This document shows positions 1-11,055 of a stretch of 64,000 nucleotides of DNA, one piece after another (within the stretch, counting starts at the first letter, position 1; the number at the start of each line of letters is the position of its first letter). Both the position numbers and the translations under genes were made by a program. A model generated the notes under the pieces. The model ran no database searches. It worked only from the letters and a program-made list of their open reading frames with translations, and had not been told where the DNA came from. The DNA comes from Burkholderia sp. WSM2230 (GTDB taxonomy: Bacteria > Pseudomonadota > Gammaproteobacteria > Burkholderiales > Burkholderiaceae), in the NCBI RefSeq assembly GCF_000472445.1, contig NZ_AXAJ01000006.1:248157-312156 (forward strand). Reading direction: 5' to 3'.

Positions 1-848
1 TAGCGGTAGACCAGCACCGCGACCCGTCGATGGGCGAGGTAATCGAGCCGCCCGCCTTCCAGCGAGAAGCCGTTCGCCGCCAGATCCTCGACCGGCGGCG
101 AATAGTCGAGCCGCCCATTGAACCACGGCTTGACCGTATGCCGGTCCGTCGAAATCACGTCGATGTCGCGTCCCGACACCTGCGCGCGCACGTGGCTCGC
201 TATGAGTTCGTCGGCGAACGGCGGGAATTCCGCGGGACGGCGCAGGTTCAGCGTCACCGCCACGGCCACCGCGCCCAGCGCGAAGGCGACGGGCAGAAGC
301 CAGCCGGAGGCGAGCGGCGCGGCCGCGCCGCCGGGCGCTGCGGGCCGGCTTTCGCCGCCCCATGTCTGTGGACCTCGCGTGGGGCGTCCGCCGAACCACC
401 TGTCCAACCAGCCATGCAGCCCGCGAGGCCGCCCGCCGGCCGACGGCCGCTGCGCGGCCCGGGGTCCCTGTCCGTCGCCCACGTGGCCCTGTCCTTGGCT
501 CTGTCCTTGGCCCTGTCCTTGGCCCTGTCCTTGGCTCTGTCCTTGGCTCTGACCGTGCCCCGGCCCCACCGCGGTCGCCCCAGCCCCAGCGCCCGCGCCC
601 CGCCCTTCAAACTCCCGCGCCACGCTTTCCACCTCCGGCAAGCCCGCCAGAATGCGCGAGCGCAACGACTCGGGCGCGCGATGATACGGCGCCGCACGCA
701 GCGCGACGCTCATCGCCCGGAGGTATTCGCTTTCGCGCCGGCAGGCCTCGCAGCTCTCGATATGCTGCTGGACTCGCCGTGCGTCCGGCGCCGGCAATTC
801 GCGGTCGGCGTTCGCATCGAGGAGCGGCCGCACTTCGTTACAGTTCAT
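1..848 (-). CDS. ECF anti-sigma factor, zinc-binding membrane protein (3' end outside the window)
   Basis: Likely holds the adjacent ECF sigma factor inactive at the inner membrane. About 282 residues are visible and the reading frame is still open at the window edge. Near the N-terminus there is a Hx3Cx2C zinc anti-sigma motif (His29, Cys33, Cys36). One hydrophobic helix lies at about residues 178-199, followed by a periplasmic part. The linker contains a Gln/Gly/Ser array encoded by a 12-bp tandem repeat at about residues 101-120. The start ATG lies 11 nt inside the end of the sigma gene behind an AGGAGA site, so the two are translationally coupled. The family is clear; the inducing signal is unknown. 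Confidence 0.85.
   Translation of the reverse strand, partial: MNCNEVRPLLDANADRELPAPDARRVQQHIESCEACRRESEYLRAMSVALRAAPYHRAPESLRSRILAGLPEVESVAREFEGRGAGAGAGATAVGPGHGQSQGQSQGQGQGQGQGQSQGQGHVGDGQGPRAAQRPSAGGRPRGLHGWLDRWFGGRPTRGPQTWGGESRPAAPGGAAAPLASGWLLPVAFALGAVAVAVTLNLRRPAEFPPFADELIASHVRAQVSGRDIDVISTDRHTVKPWFNGRLDYSPPVEDLAANGFSLEGGRLDYLAHRRVAVLVYR
489..548. repeat. 12-bp tandem repeat, five units, inside the anti-sigma gene
   Basis: Five consecutive 12-bp units of the form ctgtccttggcY start at 489, 501, 513, 525 and 537. In the coding frame on the minus strand they encode Gln-Ser/Gly-Gln-Gly blocks in the linker between the zinc domain and the membrane helix. Because 12 is a multiple of 3, unit gain or loss would change linker length without breaking the frame. 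Confidence 0.9.
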
Positions 849-1776
849 CTGGCGTCTCCTGAGCGTAGCCGGCGCTTGCGCCGCCGCGGTTGCCGGGCGA
901 ACGCGCATTGGCCACCGCGCGAAGCGGCGTCACCGAGGCGGTCGGCGTATTGGAGCGAAAATCCTTCGACGATCCCCCGTCGTCGCCCGAGGAATGGGAT
1001 GCGGAGCCGGAGCCCGCCCGAGAGTCGGACATGGACGTCGACATGGCCCCAGGCGCGGAAGCACACGCGCCATCCGGTCCAGCCGGCGTTTCTGGAGACA
1101 GGCCACGTGGACCGAATTCCCGCGTGGTCCCCGCGCAACCATCGCCCGGTTCGGTCAATAAAGCAGCGAGCTTGCGCCGCCCGCGCGCGAGCCGCGACAT
1201 CACAGTGCCGATCGGCACATCGGCCACCTGAGCGATCTCGCGATAACCCATTTCTTCCAGCTCGCGCAGAATCAGCACTTCGCGATACTCGACCGGCAAC
1301 AGTGCAAGCGCCTCGTGCACGCGCTTCGTGTCCTCGTCGCGGATCAGCAGCGCCTGCGGGTCGGCGCCTCCCGCGCTCCAGCCGTCGAAGGTGGCGTCGT
1401 CCATGGTGTCGTCGAACTCCAGCGTCTCATGCGCCGACGCCCGCCGCCGCCACTCCGTGTACCACGTGCGCCGCACGATCGCGAGCAGCCACGGCCGCGC
1501 GGAATCGCCGCGAAACGTGTCGAAAAAGCGGAACGCGCGCATGAAGGCTTCCTGCACGACGTCGTCGGCATCGTTGCGATTGCCGCATAGCCAGCGCGCC
1601 AGGTTGTACGCCGCGTCGAGATGCGGCAACGCGAGCTGCTGGAAGCGGCGGCTTCGCACGGCATCGGAGTCGACACTCGCCGCAGTGGCGTGCGTAGCGG
1701 CGCCTGCGGCGACGTGCGCATCGGCGTCTGAACCGGCGTCTGAATCGATCTGGACCACCTCGGCCCTCCAGGGCAT
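838..1776 (-). CDS. ECF-family RNA polymerase sigma factor with low-complexity C-terminal tail
   Basis: An alternative sigma factor that would direct RNA polymerase to a small stress or envelope regulon. Region 2 is at about residues 45-111 (motif [10 protein letters not shown]) and region 4 at about 152-207 ([16 protein letters not shown] followed by a helix-turn-helix). The first 44 residues are acidic and disordered in appearance. A further tail of about 105 residues after region 4 is rich in Ser, Gly and Ala, which is unusual because most ECF factors end soon after region 4. An in-frame GTG at 1758 has a better Shine-Dalgarno (GGAGG) than the ATG at 1776 and may be the real start. The anti-sigma gene overlaps its end. 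Confidence 0.88.
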   Translation of the reverse strand: MPWRAEVVQIDSDAGSDADAHVAAGAATHATAASVDSDAVRSRRFQQLALPHLDAAYNLARWLCGNRNDADDVVQEAFMRAFRFFDTFRGDSARPWLLAIVRRTWYTEWRRRASAHETLEFDDTMDDATFDGWSAGGADPQALLIRDEDTKRVHEALALLPVEYREVLILRELEEMGYREIAQVADVPIGTVMSRLARGRRKLAALLTEPGDGCAGTTREFGPRGLSPETPAGPDGACASAPGAMSTSMSDSRAGSGSASHSSGDDGGSSKDFRSNTPTASVTPLRAVANARSPGNRGGASAGYAQETPDEL

Positions 1777-1901
1777 GTGCGGCTATGCAGCGTGGTTCGT
1801 CGTCAAGCTTCACATCGCATAACCGGCCATGCGCCGAGTTTATTCCCGCCGCTCGTTGCCGGTTGAAAAAACAGCCTTCACCGGCCAACGCGCTGAACGC
1901 G

Positions 1902-2816
1902 CTAATACGCCGGCTGGTTCCAGTAGTCTTCGCTCGCGTAAATCTGCTTCAGATAATCGATGAAATAACGCACCTTGGCCGGCACGTAACGCTGCTGCGG
2001 GTAGACCGCGAGAATGTCGTAGTCGGGCAGCGCGAACTCGTCGAGTACCGTTTCCAGTTCGCCGCGCGCGAGCTGCTGCTGGATTTCCCACGTGGAGCGC
2101 CAGCCGAGGCCGAGCCCTTCGGACACCCAGCGGTGCAGCAGTTCGCCGTCGTTGCAGTCGAGCGTGCCGCCCACGCGCACAGTGACGAGCTTGCCGTTGC
2201 GGCGGAAGTACCAGCCGCGGTTCTGCCCGCCTTGCAGATTGAACGCGAGACAGTTATGCCGCGGCAGGTCTTCGAGTGTTTTCGGCTTGCCATGCTGGCG
2301 GAAATACTCTGGCGTGCCGCAGACCACGCGCCGGTTCGAGGCCAGTTTCACCGCGACAAAGTTGGGATCGACCGCGCCGCCGATGCGAATCGACAGGTCG
2401 TAGCCCTCGCGCACCAGGTCCACCACGCGGTCGGTCAGGTTGAACGACACCTGCAGCTCCGGCTTGTCCGCCAGAAAACCGGGCGCGAGCGGCGCGACAT
2501 GCTTGCGTCCGAACGCAGCCGGCGCCGACACGATCAGGTGCCCGTTCACCGCACGGCGCCCCGCGCTCAGCTCATTTTCCGCCTGATCCCATTCGGTCAG
2601 GAGACCCCGGCAGCGCTCGAGAAACGCGGCACCGTCCTCGCTGACGACGAGCCGCCGCGTCGAGCGGTACATGAGCTTCACGCCGAGGCGCTTTTCGAGC
2701 GCGTCGATGCGCCGCCCGAGAATCACCGGCGACACGCCCTCCTCCAACGCGGCAGCCGCAAGGCTGCCGGCGTCCGCGACACGCACGAAGGTTTCGATCT
2801 GCTTGAAGCGGTCCAT
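1902..2816 (-). CDS. LysR-family transcriptional regulator, divergent from gcl
   Basis: A 304-residue LysR-type regulator with an N-terminal winged helix-turn-helix (DRFKQIETFVRVADAGSL, then the LGRRIDALEKRLGVKL recognition part) and a C-terminal periplasmic-binding-like effector domain. The start at 2816 is preferred over an ATG 16 codons upstream because GAGGAGA sits at the right distance and the family begins at this point. It is transcribed away from gcl across a 166-bp gap that carries a perfect inverted repeat. By position it probably controls the glyoxylate genes and its own expression; glyoxylate or a relative as effector is a guess. Confidence 0.88.
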   Translation of the reverse strand: MDRFKQIETFVRVADAGSLAAAALEEGVSPVILGRRIDALEKRLGVKLMYRSTRRLVVSEDGAAFLERCRGLLTEWDQAENELSAGRRAVNGHLIVSAPAAFGRKHVAPLAPGFLADKPELQVSFNLTDRVVDLVREGYDLSIRIGGAVDPNFVAVKLASNRRVVCGTPEYFRQHGKPKTLEDLPRHNCLAFNLQGGQNRGWYFRRNGKLVTVRVGGTLDCNDGELLHRWVSEGLGLGWRSTWEIQQQLARGELETVLDEFALPDYDILAVYPQQRYVPAKVRYFIDYLKQIYASEDYWNQPAY

Positions 2817-2913
2817 GCCTGTCTCCTCGATGTCTTTGCCCGCGCTATCGCTCGGCTCCGGCATTGCATACTTTTTGTTTCGAAATAAGCGACGTGGACT
2901 GATCTTATCAAAC

Positions 2914-2932
2914 CTTTAGGTCGGGCCTAAAG
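2914..2932. promoter_or_regulatory. Perfect 7-bp inverted repeat between lysR and gcl, candidate operator
   Basis: CTTTAGG at 2914-2920 and CCTAAAG at 2926-2932 form a perfect inverted repeat with a 5-bp spacer, centred at 2923. It contains a T-N11-A core (T2917, A2929), the usual LysR-type recognition form. It lies between the two divergent starts, about 50 bp upstream of the gcl ATG, as expected for a site that activates gcl and represses the regulator. Binding itself is inferred. Confidence 0.6.
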
Positions 2933-2982
2933 TGCGTTCAACAGCCTTATTCGCCAATTTTCAGGACATAGAGGAGACATTC

Positions 2983-4758
<1,776 letters not shown>

Positions 4759-4861
4759 CACCACGAGTTGCGCCGAGGTGAGCGCGGTGCGCGGCTGCAT
4801 CGCGTCCGCGTTGTGTACTCATCGCGCCCTCATCCACTGACCGACCAAAGAGAACTTCAAC

Positions 4862-5671
4862 ATGCCGAAATTTGCAGCGAATCTCACGATGCTCTTTAAC
4901 GAAGTCCCGTTCCTCGACCGCTTTGCGGCGGCTGCGGACGCGGGCTTTCACGCCGTCGAATTCCTGTTTCCGTATCCGTACAAGATCTCCGAGCTGAGCG
5001 AGCGTCTTCAGCAGAACCGGCTCAAGCTCGTATTGCACAACCTGCCCGCGGGCAACTGGGAAGCCGGCGAGCGCGGCATTGCGTGCCTGCCGGATCGCGT
5101 GGCCGAGTTTCAGGAAGGCGTGGGCCGTGCAATCGAATATGCGAGCGCGCTGCAAGTGCCGCAGTTGAACTGCCTCGTCGGCATTCCGACCGCGGGCGTG
5201 GATGCCGACAAGGCACGCGCGACCATCGTCGATAACCTGCGTTTTGCGGCCGGCGAATTGAAGAAGGCCGGCATCAGGCTGCTCGTCGAACCCTGCAACT
5301 CCTACGACATTCCGGGCTTCGCGCTGAACCGCTCGAGCGAAGGTCTCGACGTGATCCGCGCGGTGGGTTCGGACAATCTGTTTCTGCAGTACGACATCTA
5401 TCACATGCAACGGATGGAAGGCGAACTCGCCGCGACGATCAAAAAGAATCTGCCGCAGATCGCGCATATCCAGCTCGCCGACAACCCCGGGCGCAACGAA
5501 CCGGGCACCGGCGAAATCAACTACCCGTTCCTGTTCGAACTGCTCGACTCGATCGGCTACGAGGGCTGGGTCGGCTGCGAGTACAAGCCGCGCACCACTA
5601 CCACGGCCGGCCTCGTCTGGGTGCAGAGCGTGGCGGGGCAAACGCGCGGCGCTGTGCACGCGGCAGTCTGA
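4862..5671 (+). CDS. hyi: Hydroxypyruvate isomerase
   Basis: Interconverts hydroxypyruvate and tartronate semialdehyde, feeding both into glycerate formation. The 269-residue protein is a TIM-barrel of the xylose isomerase-like superfamily. It opens with PKFAANLTMLFNE and carries the metal/catalytic glutamates at residues 143 (VEPCNSYDIPG) and 240 (VGCEYKP). It lies 103 bp after gcl and 110 bp before glxR on the same strand, the usual gene order of the glyoxylate pathway. Length and motifs are those of a complete enzyme. Confidence 0.95.
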   Translation: MPKFAANLTMLFNEVPFLDRFAAAADAGFHAVEFLFPYPYKISELSERLQQNRLKLVLHNLPAGNWEAGERGIACLPDRVAEFQEGVGRAIEYASALQVPQLNCLVGIPTAGVDADKARATIVDNLRFAAGELKKAGIRLLVEPCNSYDIPGFALNRSSEGLDVIRAVGSDNLFLQYDIYHMQRMEGELAATIKKNLPQIAHIQLADNPGRNEPGTGEINYPFLFELLDSIGYEGWVGCEYKPRTTTTAGLVWVQSVAGQTRGAVHAAV

Positions 5672-5781
5672 GCGAGGTTGCATGAGCGAGGCGCTGCACA
5701 TGGCATCGCTCGAATTGGGCGCAAAGCGCCCGCGAACAAAGTCCCTCGCGGGACAGCAAACAACACTGGAGATTCATACAC

Positions 5782-6690
5782 ATGGCAAAGATCGGTTTCA
5801 TCGGGCTCGGCATCATGGGTGCGCATATGGCGCGCAACCTCCTCAAGGGCGGTCATACGCTGTTTGTGAACGGCGCGTACCCGGTGCCCGAAGACCTGGG
5901 CAAGAGCACGAACGTGGTGGCCAATTCCACCGCCGTCGCGCAAGCCGCCGATATCGTCATCATCATGGTGCCGGACACGCCTGACGTGGCCAACGTTCTA
6001 TTCGCCGACGACGGCGTCGCCGCCGGCCTCACCGCAGGCAAGCTCGTGATCGACATGAGCTCGATCTCGCCGCTCGACACTCAGGCGTTCGCGAAGAAGA
6101 TCAATGCGCTCGGCGTCGACTACCTCGACGCGCCCGTCTCCGGCGGCGAAGTCGGCGCGCGCGAGGCAACGCTCACGATCATGGTGGGCGGCCCGGAAAA
6201 AGCGTTCGTGCAGGCGAAGCCGCTCTTCGAACTGATGGGCAAGAACATTTCGCTCATCGGCGAAAACGGCGCGGGTCAAACCTGCAAGGTCGCGAACCAG
6301 ATCATCGTCGCGCTGAATATCGAGGCCGTGGCCGAGGCGCTGCTGTTCGCGTCGCGTTCGGGCGCCGATCCGGAACGTGTGCGCAAGGCACTGATGGGCG
6401 GCTTTGCGTCATCGCGCATTCTCGAAGTGCATGGCGAGCGGATGACGAAGCGCACCTTTAATCCGGGCTTCCGTATCGAGCTGCATCAAAAGGATCTGAA
6501 CCTCGCGCTCGACGGCGCGCGCAAGCTCGGCATCGCGCTGCCGCATACCGCAAGCGCACAGCAATTGTTCAGCGTATGCGCGGCGAACGGCGGCAAGGCG
6601 TGGGATCACTCGGCGATGGTCCGAGCGCTCGAAATCATGGCCAATTACGAAGTCGCGCAGGCGCCGGGCAGCGAAGCGAAAGCAGCTTGA
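5782..6690 (+). CDS. glxR: 2-hydroxy-3-oxopropionate (tartronate semialdehyde) reductase
   Basis: Reduces tartronate semialdehyde to D-glycerate with NAD(P)H, the last step of the pathway started by gcl. A 302-residue member of the 3-hydroxyisobutyrate dehydrogenase family. It has the N-terminal Rossmann motif GFIGLGIMG, the substrate-binding DAPVSGGEVGA segment at about residues 117-127 and the catalytic lysine at 169 in GQTCKVANQ. Context after gcl and hyi favours GlxR over the valine-pathway dehydrogenase MmsB, which it resembles. A Shine-Dalgarno-like GGAG lies upstream. Confidence 0.94.
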   Translation: MAKIGFIGLGIMGAHMARNLLKGGHTLFVNGAYPVPEDLGKSTNVVANSTAVAQAADIVIIMVPDTPDVANVLFADDGVAAGLTAGKLVIDMSSISPLDTQAFAKKINALGVDYLDAPVSGGEVGAREATLTIMVGGPEKAFVQAKPLFELMGKNISLIGENGAGQTCKVANQIIVALNIEAVAEALLFASRSGADPERVRKALMGGFASSRILEVHGERMTKRTFNPGFRIELHQKDLNLALDGARKLGIALPHTASAQQLFSVCAANGGKAWDHSAMVRALEIMANYEVAQAPGSEAKAA

Positions 6691-7247
6691 TGGCGCGGCG
6701 TTTCTTCGCGGCTTGCGGATTCGCGCGGGAATCATGCAAGGGTTCGCACGACGCGTCACCGCACAAGCGGCCGCGAGCAAAGAGAAACGCAAATTGCGCA
6801 GTCAGTAACACCGGTTGCCGCCAGCGTCGTTTGATTCACGTCACGGCAATCGCAAGTGGGGCGCCCGGTTCGTCGCGCGGCATCGCGGCGGAACGGGCAA
6901 ATCGAGCCGCTCTGGGCTGAGAGCGGCAAAGTGGGGTCCGCAGCGGCACCCGGCGGCGCCGGGGAAGCCTTGGTCGGTCAGACGTCGTCGTCGGGTGTCC
7001 GGCTGTCGGATTCATCATCGGGTTGTGCGTCACGTGCTCGCTTGCAGCGAGCGCCATCATGTGCCGCCGATTTGCACGCGCGCTTGCATTTGCTTGCAAC
7101 TTCGCGTGCTCTTCCTCACCTTTCTTGACACTTCCCCGCCCGCTTTTCTCCTACACTCGTGACTCCGTTGCATGCGTACGCGCGCGGCAACGACTGCTTA
7201 ACCCGTACGCACAGCATGCTGGCGTACCAACACGAGGAGTGTGATCC
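6691..7247. other. Intergenic region of 557 bp, no gene seen
   Basis: No frame here has a ribosome binding site plus a recognisable protein. A TTGACA at 7125-7130 with TACACT at 7152-7157 could be a promoter for the BON/LysM gene, but the 21-bp spacer is too long for a confident call. No clear factor-independent terminator was found after glxR. Confidence 0.4.
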
Positions 7248-7745
7248 ATGGGTATTCTCAGCTTCATCAAGGAAGCCGGCGAAAAACTGTTCAGCGCGGC
7301 GTCCACGCCAGCCAAGGCCGAAGCCTCCGCGGCCGCACCCGACCTTGCGGCGCTGAACCGGACAGCGGGCGACGCGATCGCCACTTATATCCGCAGCCAG
7401 GGTCTCGACGCAACCAACCTGCAGGTCACGTACGACGGCACGAGCCACACGGTAACGGTATCCGGCGAGGCAGCGGACCAGCCGACCAAGGACAAGATTC
7501 TGGTCGCAGCCGGCAACGTGCAGAACGTCGACAAGGTCGACGACCAACTGAGCGTTACCGCGCCCGCCGCGGCACCCACCCAGTTCCATACGGTTGTCGC
7601 GGGCGACAATCTGTGGAAGATCGCCGAAAAGTACTATGGCAGCGGCGCGAAGAACGACGCGATCTTCCAGGCCAACACGCCGATGCTCAAGAGCCCGGAC
7701 AAGATCTATCCGGGCCAGGTGCTGGTGATTCCGCCGGTGCAATGA
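7248..7745 (+). CDS. kbp: BON- and LysM-domain protein, Kbp/YgaU family
   Basis: A 165-residue homologue of the E. coli potassium-binding protein Kbp (YgaU). It begins MGILSFIKEAGEKLF, much like the family start, has a BON domain at about residues 43-100 and a LysM domain at about 112-163 ending in SPDKIYPGQVLVIPP. No signal peptide is visible, as in E. coli Kbp, which is cytoplasmic and binds K+. An Ala-rich linker joins the opening helix to the BON domain. Preceded by GAGGAG and followed by a strong bidirectional terminator, so it is probably a single-gene transcript. Potassium binding is inferred from the family. Confidence 0.88.
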   Translation: MGILSFIKEAGEKLFSAASTPAKAEASAAAPDLAALNRTAGDAIATYIRSQGLDATNLQVTYDGTSHTVTVSGEAADQPTKDKILVAAGNVQNVDKVDDQLSVTAPAAAPTQFHTVVAGDNLWKIAEKYYGSGAKNDAIFQANTPMLKSPDKIYPGQVLVIPPVQ

Positions 7746-7794
7746 GCGATTGCACGCGCCCGCCCTCGTGTGGACGCGCGCACAACAGCACATA

Positions 7795-7837
7795 AAAAAC
7801 GCGGCGCTCGAGTCAACCACTCGAGCGCCGCGTTTTT
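7795..7837. terminator. Bidirectional factor-independent terminator
   Basis: A perfect 18-bp stem (7795-7812 with 7820-7837) with a 7-nt loop, GC-rich in the centre and flanked by A and T runs. It gives a T tail on either strand and lies between the convergent kbp and asparaginase genes, serving both. Confidence 0.95.
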
Positions 7838-7867
7838 GTTCAACCCATCGCTTCAGGTAACGCAGCG

Positions 7868-8896
7868 TCAATACGTGTCGAACGCCCTTTGCAGCGCGAC
7901 CGGACCTGTGCCGCCCGCGGCCAACGCGAGCATCAGCAGCACGCGGGCCTTGTAGGGATTGAGCGAGCCGGCGCTGACGAAACCCAGCGCGTCGTCGGCG
8001 GCTGCGCCATTGCGCATCACATGCCCCGAGCCCACGCGCGACGAGCGCACTACGGCGACGCCTTGCGACGCGGCATCGGCAAGCGCCTGCGCGAGCGATG
8101 CGTGAATCGAACCATTGCCGGTGCCCGCCACGACGATGCCGCGCACGCCGGCTGTCACGAGCGCATCGACGGCAATGCGCGACACGCCTGCATAGCTCGA
8201 CACGATTTCCACATGCGGCCAGTTCGCGCCGATCACGAACTCGGTAGCACGCGTGTGAGGGCGCACCACGCTGCGCTGGAAATCCACGCGCCCGTCCTGC
8301 ACCCAGCCGAGCGCGCCGATTTCTGGCGAGTGGAACGCATCGACGGCATACGTGCTCGTCTTGACCACGTCGCGCGCACTATGAATCTTGTTGTTGAACG
8401 CGACCAGCACGCCCTGCCCGCGCGCCGCCGCATGCGCCGCAACGATGACCGCGTTCAGCAGATTGAGCGGGCCGTCCGCCGACAAGGCCGACGCCGGGCG
8501 CATCGCGGCCGTCAGCACGACGGGCTTGTCCGACTTCACTGTGAGATGCAGCAGATAGGCGGTTTCCTCGAGCGTGTCGGTGCCGTGTGTGATTACCACG
8601 CCGTCGATGTCGTCGGCGGCAAGCAGCGTGTTGATGCGCTGAGCAAGCGCGGTCCACAGCGCCATGGACATGTCCTTGCTGTCGACGCTCGCAATCTGTT
8701 CGGGCGCGATGCGCGCGACCGTAGACAAGGCCGGCACGACCGAGAGCAATTGCTCGACGCCGACCACGCCCGCCTGATAGCCCGCGGTGTTGGTGGCGTC
8801 GGCAGCCGCGCCGGCAATCGTGCCGCCGGTGGCGAGCACGGCGATGCGCGGCAACGGTGCCGCGCTTACGGATGAAGAGGAGGTCTGTGTGTTCAT
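7868..8896 (-). CDS. L-asparaginase, type II-like
   Basis: Hydrolyses L-asparagine to aspartate and ammonia. The 342-residue protein has both Thr signatures of the asparaginase/glutaminase family: ATGGTIAGA with the nucleophile Thr26, and THGTDTLEET with Thr106 and Asp107. The start at 8896 is preferred over the longer frame from 8950, whose extra residues look untranslated. The sequence groups with type II enzymes, but no convincing signal peptide is present; the N-terminus is a Ser/Thr-rich stretch, so the location is uncertain. It faces kbp across a shared terminator. Confidence 0.92.
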   Translation of the reverse strand: MNTQTSSSSVSAAPLPRIAVLATGGTIAGAAADATNTAGYQAGVVGVEQLLSVVPALSTVARIAPEQIASVDSKDMSMALWTALAQRINTLLAADDIDGVVITHGTDTLEETAYLLHLTVKSDKPVVLTAAMRPASALSADGPLNLLNAVIVAAHAAARGQGVLVAFNNKIHSARDVVKTSTYAVDAFHSPEIGALGWVQDGRVDFQRSVVRPHTRATEFVIGANWPHVEIVSSYAGVSRIAVDALVTAGVRGIVVAGTGNGSIHASLAQALADAASQGVAVVRSSRVGSGHVMRNGAAADDALGFVSAGSLNPYKARVLLMLALAAGGTGPVALQRAFDTY

Positions 8897-8986
8897 GGCG
8901 GCGATTGTAAGCGATCGCACGCCGCCCTCGCGCGCCTCCGAACTCCCCACAAACCCTTTGGCCGTTCGTTCAGGCCGTCAACGCCC

Positions 8987-9913
8987 TCACACCGCTTCGC
9001 GCAATTGCGCGGCGATTTCGGCTTCTGTCAGTTGCGGCGCGAACATCTCGATCAGACGGTACGCGTATGCGCGCAGGAACGCGCCCTTGCGCAAGCCGAC
9101 GCGCGTCGTGCTCGCTTCGAACAGATGCTGCGTGTCGAGCGCCACGAGTTCGCTGTCGCGCTTCGGATCGTAGGCCATCGCCGCAACCACGCCGATGCCC
9201 ATGCCCAGCTCGACGTAGGTTTTGATCACGTCGGCGTCGATTGCGGTCAGCACCACGTCGGGCAATGCGCCCGCTTTCGCGAACGCCTGGTCGATATGCG
9301 AGCGCCCCGTGAAATCCTGGTCATACGTGACGATCGGGAATTCGGCAATTTCGTCGAGCGTCAGATTAGGGCGCCCGACGAGCGGGTGATCCTTCGGCAC
9401 GACCACCACGTGATGCCACGAATAGCACGGAAATGTGACGATGTCCGGAAAACGGTCCAGCGCTTCGGTCGAGATGCCGATATCCGCCTCGCCGTTGATG
9501 ATCATCTGCGCGATCTGCTGCGGGCTGCCCTGGCGCAGCGCGAGATGCACCTTGGGGAATACCTCGGTGAACTGGCGGATCACTTTCGGCAGCGCGTAGC
9601 GGGCCTGGGTGTGCGTCGTCGCGACCACCAGGTGCCCGCTGTCCTGATCCGCGAACTGGCGCGCGACGCGGCGCAGATTCTCGGCATCCAGCAGCATCCG
9701 CTCGATCAGTTGATGCACCGCCTTGCCCGGTTCGGTGAGACCCGTGAGCCGCTTGCCGCGTCGAATGAAAATATCGACGCCGAGTTCGTCCTCGAGGTCC
9801 TTGATCTGTTTCGACACGCCCGATTGCGACGTGTACAGCACGTTCGCCACTTCGGTCAGGTTCATGTTCTGACGCACGGCCTCGCGCACGAAGCGCAATT
9901 GCTGGAAATTCAT
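8987..9913 (-). CDS. cysB: CysB-family LysR regulator of sulfur assimilation
   Basis: A 308-residue LysR-type activator beginning MNFQQLRFVREAVRQNMNLT, with the helix-turn-helix SQSGVSKQIKDLEDELG typical of CysB/Cbl. The C-terminal domain, which in this family senses acetylserine, sulfate or adenylyl sulfate, includes TTHTQARYALP near residue 100. It is the last gene downstream of sbp-cysTWA on the same strand, 83 bp after cysA, as in other Burkholderiales. It probably activates sulfate uptake under sulfur limitation and may also act on the ssu genes at 25-29 kb. CysB versus Cbl cannot be settled from sequence alone. Confidence 0.9.
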   Translation of the reverse strand: MNFQQLRFVREAVRQNMNLTEVANVLYTSQSGVSKQIKDLEDELGVDIFIRRGKRLTGLTEPGKAVHQLIERMLLDAENLRRVARQFADQDSGHLVVATTHTQARYALPKVIRQFTEVFPKVHLALRQGSPQQIAQMIINGEADIGISTEALDRFPDIVTFPCYSWHHVVVVPKDHPLVGRPNLTLDEIAEFPIVTYDQDFTGRSHIDQAFAKAGALPDVVLTAIDADVIKTYVELGMGIGVVAAMAYDPKRDSELVALDTQHLFEASTTRVGLRKGAFLRAYAYRLIEMFAPQLTEAEIAAQLREAV

Positions 9914-9996
9914 CTTGAAGTGTCCGGTTCAGCGAAAGTTGAATTATTGGAGTGAGTCGCGTTGGATCGAATCGGCTTGCGTCAGACCGTGCGCGT

Positions 9997-11055
9997 TCAC
10001 TGCGCCGGAAACACGCGCAGCGCGCGCGGCACGGCGGTCACGCCGTCGCCGACCGCGAGCTGCAGATCGCGCCATGCTTCGCGATCGAGTTCCGCTTCGA
10101 GCAGGTTGCCCTCGCGGCCCGCGAGCTCGACCCGCACCGAGCCGCCGAGCGTCACGACGCGCCGCACGTCGACGACGATGCCCTCGCGATGTCCCGCCGA
10201 CTGCGGATACAACTGCAGGTCGTGCGGACGCACATAGGCGAAAGCCGGACCGCTGAAGTCGGTGCTGACTGCCACCGGCAAGGCCGCGCCGTCCACCACG
10301 AAACCGCTCGCGTCGACCTTGCCGTGCAGACGGTTCGCCGCGCCGAGAAACTCGTACACGAACGAAGTCTGCGGATGGTCGTACACGTCCTGCGGACTGC
10401 CGACCTGCTCCACGTGTCCGCGATTGAGCACGACGATGCGATCCGCCACCTCGAGCGCCTCTTCCTGATCGTGCGTGACGAAGATCGTCGAGATATGCAG
10501 ATCGTCGTGCAGGCGCCGCAGCCAGCTGCGCAGTTCCTTGCGCACCTTGGCGTCGAGCGCGCCGAACGGCTCGTCGAGCAGCAGCACTTTTGGTTCGACG
10601 GCGAGCGCGCGGGCGAGTGCGATACGCTGGCGCTGGCCGCCCGACAACTCGGACGGATAGCGTTGCGCGAGCCAGTCCAGTTGCACGAGCTTGAGCAGCT
10701 CATGCACTTTCTCGCGGATCACCGCTTCCGACGGACGCTCCCTGCGCGGTTTCACGCGAAGACCAAACGCCACGTTCTCGAACACCGTCATATGACGGAA
10801 CAACGCGTAATGCTGGAACACGAAGCCCACTTCGCGCTCGCGCGCGCCGACCGTCGCGACGTCCTGGCCTTGCAGCACGACTTGCCCGCCGTCCGCGTAT
10901 TCGAGACCCGCGATCACGCGCAGCAAGGTGGTCTTGCCACACCCGGAGGGCCCGAGCAGCGCAACCAGTTCGCCCGGCGGAAAGTCGAGCGAGACGTTAT
11001 CGAGCGCGACGAAATCGCCGAAGCGCTTGTGCAGGTTACGTACGGTGATACCCAT
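9997..11055 (-). CDS. cysA: Sulfate/thiosulfate ABC transporter ATP-binding protein
   Basis: ATPase subunit that energises sulfate import. The 352 residues contain Walker [10 protein letters not shown], the [15 protein letters not shown] signature, Walker [15 protein letters not shown] and the switch His in [11 protein letters not shown]-terminal regulatory beta-domain covers the last 110 residues or so. Its ATG shares one base with the cysW stop (TAATG), so the two are translationally coupled. Fourth gene of sbp-cysT-cysW-cysA. Confidence 0.96.
   Translation of the reverse strand: MGITVRNLHKRFGDFVALDNVSLDFPPGELVALLGPSGCGKTTLLRVIAGLEYADGGQVVLQGQDVATVGAREREVGFVFQHYALFRHMTVFENVAFGLRVKPRRERPSEAVIREKVHELLKLVQLDWLAQRYPSELSGGQRQRIALARALAVEPKVLLLDEPFGALDAKVRKELRSWLRRLHDDLHISTIFVTHDQEEALEVADRIVVLNRGHVEQVGSPQDVYDHPQTSFVYEFLGAANRLHGKVDASGFVVDGAALPVAVSTDFSGPAFAYVRPHDLQLYPQSAGHREGIVVDVRRVVTLGGSVRVELAGREGNLLEAELDREAWRDLQLAVGDGVTAVPRALRVFPAQ

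Noticed and set aside
7125-7157. TTGACA and TACACT as a firm promoter of kbp
   Set aside because: The spacer is 21 bp, outside the normal range, so it is only mentioned as a weak possibility.
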